Shown: positions 41,968 to 50,053 of the stretch, in pieces
Position numbering within the stretch: position 1 is the first letter of the stretch
Layout: each line of letters starts with the position of its first letter
Assembly: GCF_009177095.1 (NCBI RefSeq)
Contig: NZ_AP021861.1
Span: forward strand, 4,880,501 to 4,944,500
DNA from: Lacipirellula parvula
GTDB lineage: Bacteria; Planctomycetota; Planctomycetia; Pirellulales; Lacipirellulaceae
Reading direction: 5' to 3'
Length of the DNA: 64,000 nucleotides
Program-made: the position numbers and the translations under genes
The notes under the pieces: model-generated
Told to the model about the DNA's origin: nothing
Seen by the model: the letters and a program-made list of their open reading frames with translations, nothing else
Databases searched by the model: none

Positions 41968-44454
41968 ATGGTTCGATCATATTTCTGTTTGGCGCTCGCT
42001 CTGCTCGCGGTTCCAGCGGCTGCCGCGGAGCGGACAGGTTACCCCGTGACGCCAGCTTCGTTTGAAGCGGTCACGCTCACCGACGAGTTCTGGCTGCCGA
42101 GATTGCAGACGCAGCGCAAGGTCCTCGTCCCTTACTCTTTCCAGCAAACGGAGCAGGCGCTCGGCGATCTAAAAGTCGCGGCCGCCATTCTGGCTGGCGA
42201 CAAACCGGAAAAGCTGCCGGCCCCGGAACGATTCCGAACGTCCGACCTCTTCAAAGTGATGGAGGGAGCGGCTTACCTGCTGGCTGTCGAGCGCGACCCG
42301 GAGCTTGAGCGGCAGATGGATAAGATCGTCGAGGTAATTGCCGCAGCACAGGAGCCCGACGGTTACCTTCACCCGGCCCGCACGCTCTACCCCCATCTTC
42401 AAATCGACATGATGGGCGACGGCAAGTACGCCTACGAAGACCATAGTCACGAGCTCTATATTTGCGGCCACCTCTACGAAGCCGCCGTGGCTTACTTCCA
42501 CGCGACGGGGAAGCGAGCGCTGCTCGATGTCGCGGAAAAAAATGCGCAGCACGTCGAGCGCGTCTTTTTCGCGGGCGACCCGGCTTATAACGACGGCAAG
42601 CCAGTAAACCAGGCGCCAGGGCATGAAGAAATCGAGCTGGCTTTGGTGCGGCTTGCGGAAGCAACGAAAAACCCTCGCTATCTAAAACTCGCCCAGCGGT
42701 TTCTGGACATCCGCGGCGTAACTCATCGGCCGGAAGGGGAGGGCGTCTTCTCACCGACGTACGCCCAGCAACATGCGCCGGTAACGAAACAGACGGAGCC
42801 GGTGGGGCATGCCGTGCGCGCGACCTACCTCTACGCCGGGATGGCCGACGTGGCGGCGATGCTTGGCGTTAACGCGTATGACGAGGCGCTCGACAAAATC
42901 TGGACGAACATCGTCGACACCCGCATGCACATCACCGGCGGATTGGGAGCGGTGCACGGCATCGAAGGCTTCGGTCCGGAATACGATCTCCCTAATGCCG
43001 ATGCGTTCAACGAAACGTGCGCGGCCGTGGGCAACGTCTTCTTCAACTTCCGCATGTTTCTGCTCGAACGCGACGCGAAGTATCTCGATGTGGCCGAGGT
43101 TGCGCTCTACAACAACGTCCTCGCGGGGGTGAACTTCGCCGGCGACCGTTTCTTCTATGTCAACCCGCTCGCCGCGGACGGCGCACGGCCGTTCAACCAT
43201 GGGCACGCCGGTCGCGCTCCGTGGTTCGGCACCGCTTGCTGCCCGACGAACCTCGCGCGCCTCATTCCGCAAGTACCGGGGATGATTTTCGCTAGCGACG
43301 ACTCGGGGCTCTATCTCGGCCTCTACGCCGCAAGCCGCACGAAACTCTCACTTGCCGGCACGCCCACGGAGGTAGTCGAAACGACGAAGTATCCGTACGA
43401 TGGCCGCGTCGAAGTCACGCTGCGGCCCGAGCGGCCGACGAAGTTCGCCGTGCGATTGCGCGTGCCAACATGGACGGCCGATCGTTTCGTTCCAGGAGAG
43501 CTGTACCACTACGCAAACTCAAACGAATCCGCCCCGCCGATAAGTGTCAAAGTGAACGGCGCGGAGGTGAAGTTTCAAACGACAAAGGGCTTTGCCATCG
43601 TCGAGCGCGAGTGGCAGGCCGACGACCGCATCGAGTTGCTGCTACCGATGCCGGTGCGTGCGAGTCGCTGTCGGAACGAAGTCGCCGCCGACCGCGGCCG
43701 CATTGCGGTGACGCGGGGGCCGCTCGTCTACTGCGCCGAGTCGCCTGACAACCAGGGGCACGTCTTTAATTACCTCGTCAGCGCTGAAAACGTCGCGGAC
43801 AGCGCAAACGAGAAGTTCGTTTCGATCGCCGGCGCCGAAGTTCTTAGCCTTTCGGTTGATGCGATACGTTCCACCAAGGCGGAGTCGCTGGAAGCCGCGC
43901 GGCTCACGCTCATCCCTTACTTTGCGTGGGACAATCGCGGGACCGCCTCGATGGAGGTATGGATCCCCGCCAACGAGGCGACGCTTCGCGCGAACGAAAT
44001 CAAGGTGAGCGACAACGCCGAGCAATTTAAGTCGGCCCACGCCAGTCACACGTTCGATCAAGATCGCGAAGCGGCGATTATCGACGGCCGACTGCCGAAG
44101 AATTCATTCGACACGACCATTCCCCGTTGGACGAGTTGGCCCGAGCGAGGCAAGCCGCAAACCGTGGAGCTTGAGCTAGCCAAGCCGACCGACATTCGCA
44201 CCGTCGAAGTCTACTGGTACGACGACCGCGGCGGCGTTCAGGCGCCGGAGAGTTGGATGATGGAGACCTACGCCGACGGGCAGTGGGCGCCGTTTGCTCT
44301 CTACAACACCGATGCCTATGGCGTGGCAACCGATCAGTTCAACGTCGTTCATCCTGCCGCGCCGCTTACAGCGGAGCGGCTGCGGCTGAACATCCAGCCA
44401 CGGCCCGATGCGGCGGCGGGAATCTTGGAAGTGGTCGTCACGCCGGAGAACTGA
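41968..44454 (+). CDS. GH127-family beta-L-arabinofuranosidase-like enzyme (DUF1680)
   Basis: The product has 828 residues from the ATG at 41968, with a signal peptide ending near PAAAAE. The family features are EFWLPRLQTQRKVLVPYSF near the start, APGHEEIELALVRLAE (the acidic residue of the helix core), HITGGLGAVHGIEGF and FGTACCPTNLARLIPQVPGM, with the Cys pair that binds zinc and supplies the nucleophile. A discoidin-like C-terminal domain follows (PKPTDIRTVEVYW-type region). GH127 enzymes release L-arabinofuranose from plant or algal glycans. The export signal suggests periplasmic or extracellular polysaccharide degradation. Confidence 0.92.
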   Translation: MVRSYFCLALALLAVPAAAAERTGYPVTPASFEAVTLTDEFWLPRLQTQRKVLVPYSFQQTEQALGDLKVAAAILAGDKPEKLPAPERFRTSDLFKVMEGAAYLLAVERDPELERQMDKIVEVIAAAQEPDGYLHPARTLYPHLQIDMMGDGKYAYEDHSHELYICGHLYEAAVAYFHATGKRALLDVAEKNAQHVERVFFAGDPAYNDGKPVNQAPGHEEIELALVRLAEATKNPRYLKLAQRFLDIRGVTHRPEGEGVFSPTYAQQHAPVTKQTEPVGHAVRATYLYAGMADVAAMLGVNAYDEALDKIWTNIVDTRMHITGGLGAVHGIEGFGPEYDLPNADAFNETCAAVGNVFFNFRMFLLERDAKYLDVAEVALYNNVLAGVNFAGDRFFYVNPLAADGARPFNHGHAGRAPWFGTACCPTNLARLIPQVPGMIFASDDSGLYLGLYAASRTKLSLAGTPTEVVETTKYPYDGRVEVTLRPERPTKFAVRLRVPTWTADRFVPGELYHYANSNESAPPISVKVNGAEVKFQTTKGFAIVEREWQADDRIELLLPMPVRASRCRNEVAADRGRIAVTRGPLVYCAESPDNQGHVFNYLVSAENVADSANEKFVSIAGAEVLSLSVDAIRSTKAESLEAARLTLIPYFAWDNRGTASMEVWIPANEATLRANEIKVSDNAEQFKSAHASHTFDQDREAAIIDGRLPKNSFDTTIPRWTSWPERGKPQTVELELAKPTDIRTVEVYWYDDRGGVQAPESWMMETYADGQWAPFALYNTDAYGVATDQFNVVHPAAPLTAERLRLNIQPRPDAAAGILEVVVTPEN

Positions 44455-44482
44455 TCCGTAGCGCTGCCGCCCGCGATACGAA

Positions 44483-44929
44483 TCACTTCGCGAGCGGAAA
44501 TTCAAATCGATTCTCACCGTCTACCGTCACCTTGGCGCTTAGCTCGCTGGCGTCGGTCGTCGCATATTTCGGAGGCAAAACATTCTTGGGAGGGATATTT
44601 GGCGCTGACTGCTCCGGCGTCGCTTGCAGTTTAGTAATAGCGACTTTGTAGTCGCCAGGCGGAAGACCTAGCTTCGCGGTCTTTCCCATGTCGAGATTGA
44701 TTTTCATCTCAAACGTTCCGTCGGGCCGAGTTATTGTCTGAGCACCGGAAATACCTGCGTCAGGCGACGTTGGCGTAAATTGTACGATCGCTCCATCGAC
44801 GGGAGCGCCGGCGAGCGTGACCACGCCGGTGACAGGATACGTCTCGGGGCCAGCGGATTTTGCACCGCACCCAATCGTAGGGAGTGTGATCAGCAACAGT
44901 GACAGTAGCGTCCAGACGGCGTCTCGCAT
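44483..44929 (-). CDS. Carboxypeptidase-regulatory-like lipoprotein
   Basis: The ATG at 44927-44929, preceded by GGGAGAAGCG, gives 148 residues. The lipobox is LLITLPTIGC, with the cysteine at about residue 21. The mature part has a transthyretin/Ig-like beta fold: YPVTGVVTLAGAPVDGAIVQF, then PDGTFEMKINLDMGKTAKLG and LPPGDYKVAITK. This layout is one of the most frequent small lipoproteins in planctomycetes and commonly sits next to a DUF1559 gene, as here (the DUF1559 gene ends 53 bp upstream). Its function is unknown. Confidence 0.82.
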   Translation of the reverse strand: MRDAVWTLLSLLLITLPTIGCGAKSAGPETYPVTGVVTLAGAPVDGAIVQFTPTSPDAGISGAQTITRPDGTFEMKINLDMGKTAKLGLPPGDYKVAITKLQATPEQSAPNIPPKNVLPPKYATTDASELSAKVTVDGENRFEFPLAK

Positions 44930-44982
44930 CGCTTCTCCCAAGCCGCTTGGCTTCCCGTTGATACGTCCGTTCGGCGTACAGA

Positions 44983-46134
44983 TCAGAACGATTCTGTAAC
45001 GTTTTCGCTATCAGAACGAGCGCCGAGCCGTTGGTAATTCGTATAGTCGATCGATTCGCTCAGAAAATGAGTCGACCCGTCGCAGAACACGAAGTTCGCC
45101 CCGCCGGCATGACGCGACTTGAACCCGTGAGCAGTGCTGAAGTCCTTATCCCACCGACGGCAAATCTCCGTCCTGCCCACGATCTCTGGATCAGTTTCGA
45201 AGTTGATCGGCCCGGTCGTCGCAAACCACATTCCCTCTGAGAGCGTCCAACCGTGAACCCAGTTGAAACCCGACGTCGATGGGCGAATCTCGCCCATCAT
45301 GATCGTATTGGAAGTTCCATCTTCGATTTCTCGAATTGACGCCGCCCAGGCACTGCGGCCGAAGACGCCGCTGATCGTCGCGGGGTCCGGACAGTCTCCA
45401 CGCGGATTGCCTGTTTGACCGCAAGCATTGGGAAGAGAGGTGGTGTTGAACCAATCGTCGCCGGGATAGATAGGGCTCATTCCGTAGACGCTTCCCGAGT
45501 AACCGACAAGGGTCTTAATATTGCACCCTTGCCACCCCATCAACTGAGCTCCCATCGAACCGCAGTAATTTGTGGTTGCGACGGGGCCCGGGCGATTATC
45601 AGCAAGGTAGAGCCAATCGTTCTCAAGGCCCGTGCCTCGATCAGGCAAAACGACGCCTGTCTTGTCATCGCTCGGGCAAGTAAGAATTGCGAGCGGCAGT
45701 TGCCTCAGAGGCACTCCCTGCACCAATTGATCTCCCGGAACGTTCGCCGCCTTGGGGCTCAAGTCGATTTGACCGTACAAGCCAGTTGCTTCTACGTACG
45801 GCGTCACCATCACGAGATGGGATGCCAAATCACGCCGGCCGGCCGTGCCGTTCTTATTCCACACGTATTGTTCGTTCTGAGCAAACCGCTTTTTCGCCGA
45901 CTCATGGTTCAACATCCCCAAGCCCAACTGCTTGAGGTTGTTCGTGCACTGGCTTCGCCGCGCCGCTTCACGCGCGGCCTGGACCGCGGGGAGCAGGAGT
46001 GCGACGAGCACGCCGATAATGGCGATGACGACGAGTAGTTCAACGAGCGTGAACGCCCGCGACCGCTGCTTCTCGCGTCCAACGCGTGAAATCAACGCAA
46101 CACTAGCGGATGAACAATACGGAAACGCGACCAT
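44983..46134 (-). CDS. DUF1559 pseudopilin-like secreted protein
   Basis: The ATG at 46132-46134 with GGAG nine bases upstream gives 383 residues. A prepilin-type N-terminus (RAFTLVELLVVIAIIGVLVA) carries the type IV pilin cleavage/methylation motif, followed by the DUF1559 body (LLPAVQAAREAARRSQCTNN) and the late FVFCDGSTHFLSES motif. DUF1559 proteins are highly multiplied in planctomycetes and are thought to be assembled or exported by type II secretion-like machinery. The lipoprotein gene downstream is the usual partner. Confidence 0.93.
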   Translation of the reverse strand: MVAFPYCSSASVALISRVGREKQRSRAFTLVELLVVIAIIGVLVALLLPAVQAAREAARRSQCTNNLKQLGLGMLNHESAKKRFAQNEQYVWNKNGTAGRRDLASHLVMVTPYVEATGLYGQIDLSPKAANVPGDQLVQGVPLRQLPLAILTCPSDDKTGVVLPDRGTGLENDWLYLADNRPGPVATTNYCGSMGAQLMGWQGCNIKTLVGYSGSVYGMSPIYPGDDWFNTTSLPNACGQTGNPRGDCPDPATISGVFGRSAWAASIREIEDGTSNTIMMGEIRPSTSGFNWVHGWTLSEGMWFATTGPINFETDPEIVGRTEICRRWDKDFSTAHGFKSRHAGGANFVFCDGSTHFLSESIDYTNYQRLGARSDSENVTESF

Positions 46135-46143
46135 CGCTTGCAC

Positions 46144-46589
46144 TCCAACTGAGGGGTGATTTGCAAACCGAGGCCGCTTGCATCACTGCAAGCGATGATT
46201 CGAAGAGAGTTGAGCGATCATTCGCTCGTATGAACAGACGCCGAGAAGACGCTCTTCATTATAACGAAACCATTGCTATCGCCAAAGGTTTCGCATTGTC
46301 GATCCGTCGCGAAACAATTCCTTTTAGTACGCTATTAATCGAGAAGCGCTATCGTGCGAGCCCTGCATTGCGAGCAAATGCGGTCACCCACCTTGCGATA
46401 TCAGACAGAGGTCGCGCCTGCCGCCCCAATCTGGCATGGACAGTTCGCCGTATTCAAGCTGCTCCACAGTGCAGATGCAGCGAAAGATGCTCTGGCCGCG
46501 GGCGGTTCCGTCTAATCCGGAATTTTGCCGAATCTTGGAATATTCAATGTAAGAGGAGGGCAAGCAGTTGCACATGCTCACGCAACTGC
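46144..46589. other. Intergenic region without a supported gene
   Basis: About 446 bases between the DUF1559 start and the stress-protein stop. It is lower in GC than its neighbours. Frames on both strands lack protein character. Nothing recognisable is seen apart from the presumed DUF1559 promoter region. Confidence 0.45.
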
Positions 46590-47192
46590 CTACGACGCGG
46601 CCGCCTCAACGGAGCGGCGTTCGACCGACGCCTGCCCCGAGGGGTAGGCCACCAATACCCGGCATGGCGCCGTTTGGATGACACGGAGCGTGACGCCGCG
46701 GCTGAGGCGCCACGGACGGGGGCGATCGCTGGCGCCGAGCACAATGACGTCGATTTCTTGCTCCAGAGCGTAGGCGGCAATCTCCGCCGCGACTTCTCCC
46801 GACCGCCAAGCGAATGACGCCTGCAGTTTGCCGCTCCAGGCGTCGGGAATCATCCGCTTCATTTGGCGGATGGCGGAGCCTTCGAGCCGGCGAAGTTGCA
46901 ATTCCTGATCTTCGTGTGAAGCGGCCGGTCCCGCCGGCGTCCGCAGCACGGAGTGGAGAAGGCCGATCGCGTCGAGCCCTGTTCGTTCGGGGACGACCAG
47001 CGGCGTCCTCGGCGAAACATGCAGGAATGTTACGTCGGCGCCCCACTGAGTCGCCAGTTCGATGGCCGTCAATCGCGACCGATGCGAGTCATCGTCGAAA
47101 TTGACCGGCGCCAAAACCTTGAGCGGCCTCGGTCTGCTGGCTTCGTCACTCCCGGCAGAATTCCAGTCGACGATCTCGTGCGAGCGGGGCAT
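46590..47192 (-). CDS. Universal stress protein (UspA family), divergent C-terminus
   Basis: The start at 47192 (MPRSHEIVDWN), with AGGAAGCG upstream, gives 200 residues. The Usp fold is visible: LKVLAPVNFDDDSHRSRLTA, then ATQWGADVTFLHVSP and IDVIVLGASDRP, followed by RGVTLRVIQTAPCRVLVAYP. The ATP-binding glycine motif (GxxGxxxxxxxxxG) of classical Usp is incomplete, so it may belong to the non-ATP-binding class. Usp proteins act in stress survival. It lies just downstream of the bestrophin gene's terminator region in the opposite order (both minus). Confidence 0.78.
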   Translation of the reverse strand: MPRSHEIVDWNSAGSDEASRPRPLKVLAPVNFDDDSHRSRLTAIELATQWGADVTFLHVSPRTPLVVPERTGLDAIGLLHSVLRTPAGPAASHEDQELQLRRLEGSAIRQMKRMIPDAWSGKLQASFAWRSGEVAAEIAAYALEQEIDVIVLGASDRPRPWRLSRGVTLRVIQTAPCRVLVAYPSGQASVERRSVEAAAS

Positions 47193-47259
47193 AGAAACGC
47201 TTCCTAGGAGCAGCCTCGACTCGTCAGGCATCGTCGATGGGCGCGGCAAAAACCAATGG

Positions 47260-47293
47260 AGAGGAGCGGCCAGTCGTTTAGCCGCTCCTCTCT
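47260..47293 (-). terminator. Candidate terminator of the bestrophin gene
   Basis: AGAGGAGCGGC pairs with GCCGCTCCTCT around CAGTCGTTTA. On the minus strand the stem follows the bestrophin stop (47303) and leads to CCATTGGTTTTT. Confidence 0.6.
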
Positions 47294-47302
47294 TCTAAAC
47301 TT

Positions 47303-48280
47303 CTAGCGACCGGCGGAAGCCAATTGGTGACCGACCCCCTGGCTGTCGGCATCGAACTTACGGCGGCCGTTCTTCATCGAGACGACCGCGTCGGCAGCGT
47401 CCTCTTCTGACGATCCGTCGTCGGCATGCTCCAGCGCCATCACGTTGCGCTGGATCTTGTCGCCAATATCTCCCAGCGGGAGATGGCTCAGGCGACGCAC
47501 CGAGAATGGATTCTCAAGCTCAATGCCGATCTGGTCGAGCGACAGTAACGGGAATGCGACCAACATCGTAAGAAACGGAGTCAGCATCCCGGACTTGTCG
47601 ACGATCGCCAGCGGCAACATCGCGAGATACAAGAAAATGAAGTGGCGGACCTTGATCGACATCACTTTCGCCAGCGGCGTGGCAAGAATCCGTTCGCAGG
47701 CGCCAATGTGGTCAATCAACTGCGCCCGTTGGTCGTCGGCGCGCATGAAGGCAAAGCCGTCCATCGCTTCGCTCTTGCGGGCGGACTGCAACATCTGCGC
47801 AACCTGGAGCGAGCAGTAGAGGGGAGCGTGATCCGCCCGCTCCAGCTGTTCGATCTCTTCCGGGGTCATCAGATCGTCGATATCCGAGAAGTCAGTTTCG
47901 CCGCGCAACGTGTGGCGCGCCAGATGAGGGAACACGGCGGTCCAGCGGAGGAACCGATTACGCCAGGCCGCATCGTCGGGCCCGTAGGCGATGCCGACGA
48001 CGCCAAGGTTCCGCGATTGATTGACGATGCCGCCCCACAACTTGCGACCTTCGTACCAACGGTCGTAGCCGGAGTTGGTGCGCAACACGAGCACGAGCGC
48101 CAGAATGGCGCCAATGATTTCGTACGGCGCGACGCCAAGCCCGGTCCGGACATGGGTGTAAGTGGCTACCCACCACACGAGGGCGCCATACAACCCGAAG
48201 ACCGCCACTCGCTTCAGAATGAACGGCGTGACCGAGCCGCTGAGAGCTACGACCTCACGCCAAAAATCTCTCCGCTCCAT
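47303..48280 (-). CDS. Bestrophin-family anion channel (UPF0187)
   Basis: The product has 325 residues with about four membrane helices. Family features are YGALVWWVATYTHVRTGLGVA, ILALVLVLRTNSGYDRWYEGR (the conserved RxNxxYDRWxE signature), FLYLAMLPLAIVDKSGML and LDQIGIELENPF near the C-terminus, the last being highly conserved in bestrophins. Bacterial bestrophins are pentameric anion or cation channels of the inner membrane. Upstream lies an apparent sigma54 promoter, and beyond it a histidine kinase/NtrC-type operon on the same strand, which suggests signal-dependent expression of the channel. Confidence 0.9.
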   Translation of the reverse strand: MERRDFWREVVALSGSVTPFILKRVAVFGLYGALVWWVATYTHVRTGLGVAPYEIIGAILALVLVLRTNSGYDRWYEGRKLWGGIVNQSRNLGVVGIAYGPDDAAWRNRFLRWTAVFPHLARHTLRGETDFSDIDDLMTPEEIEQLERADHAPLYCSLQVAQMLQSARKSEAMDGFAFMRADDQRAQLIDHIGACERILATPLAKVMSIKVRHFIFLYLAMLPLAIVDKSGMLTPFLTMLVAFPLLSLDQIGIELENPFSVRRLSHLPLGDIGDKIQRNVMALEHADDGSSEEDAADAVVSMKNGRRKFDADSQGVGHQLASAGR

Positions 48281-48376
48281 ATATCTATCCGCCCGTTGCC
48301 TGGTTCAGTTTTGTTGAGCCCGACCAGCTGCATCATGAAGCGACGCTGAGCGGGCCGGGGTGGGTTTAGAACGCAA

Positions 48377-48392
48377 CGCAGCAATCGTGCCG
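48377..48392 (-). promoter_or_regulatory. Candidate sigma54 (-24/-12) promoter of the bestrophin gene
   Basis: On the minus strand the element reads CGGCACGATTGCTGCG, that is GG-N10-GC, against the consensus TGGCACG-N4-TTGCW. It has the correct spacing and lies 97 bases upstream of the bestrophin start codon. Confidence 0.5.
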
Positions 48393-48511
48393 ATTTGCGA
48401 AGGGCTAGCGGCGCCCGCAAAACCTGCGATCTAGGCTTCGCAAATTGCCGAAAAGCCTCGGATGCCTGGGGATCCGCCGCTGTGAACCGCAGCGTGTGAG
48501 CATTCAGATCG

Positions 48512-48553
48512 CCAGAATCTGTACATCGCTTCGAGGGCCTGTACAGATTCTGG
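48512..48553. promoter_or_regulatory. Perfect 14-bp inverted repeat, candidate enhancer of the NtrC-type activator
   Basis: CCAGAATCTGTACA (48512-48525) and TGTACAGATTCTGG (48540-48553) are exact inverse complements with a 14-nt spacer. It lies about 120 bp upstream of the -24 box and 27 bp after the stop of the response-regulator gene. No T-run follows, so it is unlikely to be a terminator. Confidence 0.5.
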
Positions 48554-48579
48554 TCGCGCCTCGGGGGCGCGGAATCAGC

Positions 48580-50025
48580 TCAATCGCGGGCCGTTTCAGG
48601 ACGCGAAGGTACGCTTCCGCCAATTTCGAGCTCACTGAGCCGGTTGCGGAGCGTCGTCCGCGAGATGCCCAGCACCTGGGCCGCCTGCACCTGATTGCCG
48701 TCGACGTGGGCCAGCACTTGGTCAAGCAAAATGCGGTCGACCGCGCTGTGGATGTCGCGGTAGAGATTGCGATCGGTCCGCGCGAGTTGGTCTCGCACCA
48801 TCGAGGCGATTGCGGCGACGCCGTCGGCGGGGCCGGCAGTCGACCCCGTTTCGTCATGGTCGCCGCGCACGATCGGCGGCAGCGAACCGGAAGTGATCGC
48901 ATCGCCGACGGCATGGAGTAGGGCGTACTTCACGACCGCCTGCAATTCGCGAACGTTGCCGTACCAGCGGTACATCTCCAGCCGCCGCATCGCTTCGGGC
49001 GAGACGACGCGGACTTGCCTTCCCAGTTCGCGGTTAAAGATAGAGACGAAATGGGAGACGAGCGGTTCAAGATCTTCCAGCCGTTCGCGTAGCGGAGGAA
49101 CGTCGATGACGAACCCGCGGAGCCGGTAGTAGAGGTCTTCGCGGAACGTTCCTTCGGCGACCATCGCCTCGAGGTTGCGATTAGTGGCGGCGATAATGCG
49201 AACGTTGGCGCGGAGCGTTTCGTTGCTGCCGACGCGCTGAAAGCTGCCGTCCTGCAGCAGACGCAGAACCTTCGCCTGCATGACGCCCGACATGTCGCCG
49301 ATCTCGTCGAGAAACAGCGTGCCGCCGTCGACTTGCTCGAACTTGCCGATGCGGAGGCGATCGGCCCCGGTGAACGAGCCCTTCTCGTGGCCAAACAGCT
49401 CGCTTTCGAGAATCGTCTCGGAGATGGCGGCGCAGTTGATCGCGAGAAACGGGCCGGCCGCGCGGGCGCTGTGCGCGCAAATTGCCTCGGCGATCAGTTC
49501 CTTGCCGCAGCCGCTTTCGCCTTGAATGAGTACGGTGATGTCTTGCTGCGCAACGCGGCCGATCGCTTTGAAGACTTCTTGGATGGCGGGGGAGTGGCCG
49601 ACGATCCGCTGCTGCGAACGGGGCTCCTCGTTGGCGAGAATCGTCGATTCATCATTCGTGCGACTGATCTCGAGCGCACGTTCCACATGCTCGCGGAGCT
49701 TGTCGAGTTCGATCGGCTTGAGCAGATACTCGTACGCCCCGCGTTTCATCGCCTCGACGGCGGTTTCCATGCTCGAATACGCCGTGATGATGATCACGGG
49801 GATGCGGGGATCGATGGCATGGATCTCAGTGAAAACGTCGAGCCCCGAGGCGTCGGGGAGACGAACATCGAGGATGACCGCATGGGGCTGCTCGGAGCGA
49901 ACGAGTTCGATCCCCTGAGCGGCCGTGCCTGCATTGAGCACTTCAAGCGAGTCGTGCCGAAGCGCTTTGGTCATCGAGTAGAGAAGGTTCGGCTCGTCGT
50001 CGATGATGAGAAGTTTCTGAATCAT
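48580..50025 (-). CDS. NtrC-family sigma54 response regulator
   Basis: The product has 481 residues. Residues 1 to about 120 are a receiver domain (LLIIDDEP, phosphoacceptor D53 in VILDVRLPD). Residues about 140-370 form an AAA+ sigma54-activator domain with Walker A GESGCGKE at 169-176, the loop GSFTGA at 216-221, Walker B GGTLFLDEI and the arginine-finger region. A Fis-type helix-turn-helix follows (NQVQAAQVLGISRTTLRNRL). The usual loop is GAFTGA; the Ser variant occurs in other members. It lies 28 bp downstream of the kinase gene on the same strand. Confidence 0.95.
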   Translation of the reverse strand: MIQKLLIIDDEPNLLYSMTKALRHDSLEVLNAGTAAQGIELVRSEQPHAVILDVRLPDASGLDVFTEIHAIDPRIPVIIITAYSSMETAVEAMKRGAYEYLLKPIELDKLREHVERALEISRTNDESTILANEEPRSQQRIVGHSPAIQEVFKAIGRVAQQDITVLIQGESGCGKELIAEAICAHSARAAGPFLAINCAAISETILESELFGHEKGSFTGADRLRIGKFEQVDGGTLFLDEIGDMSGVMQAKVLRLLQDGSFQRVGSNETLRANVRIIAATNRNLEAMVAEGTFREDLYYRLRGFVIDVPPLRERLEDLEPLVSHFVSIFNRELGRQVRVVSPEAMRRLEMYRWYGNVRELQAVVKYALLHAVGDAITSGSLPPIVRGDHDETGSTAGPADGVAAIASMVRDQLARTDRNLYRDIHSAVDRILLDQVLAHVDGNQVQAAQVLGISRTTLRNRLSELEIGGSVPSRPETARD

Positions 50026-50053
50026 GGGGCCTCTGCAGCGTCTCCGGTCGCAC

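Noticed and set aside
46110-46817. 235-codon plus-strand frame around the stress-protein gene
   Set aside because: No protein-like features; it overlaps the real minus-strand gene.
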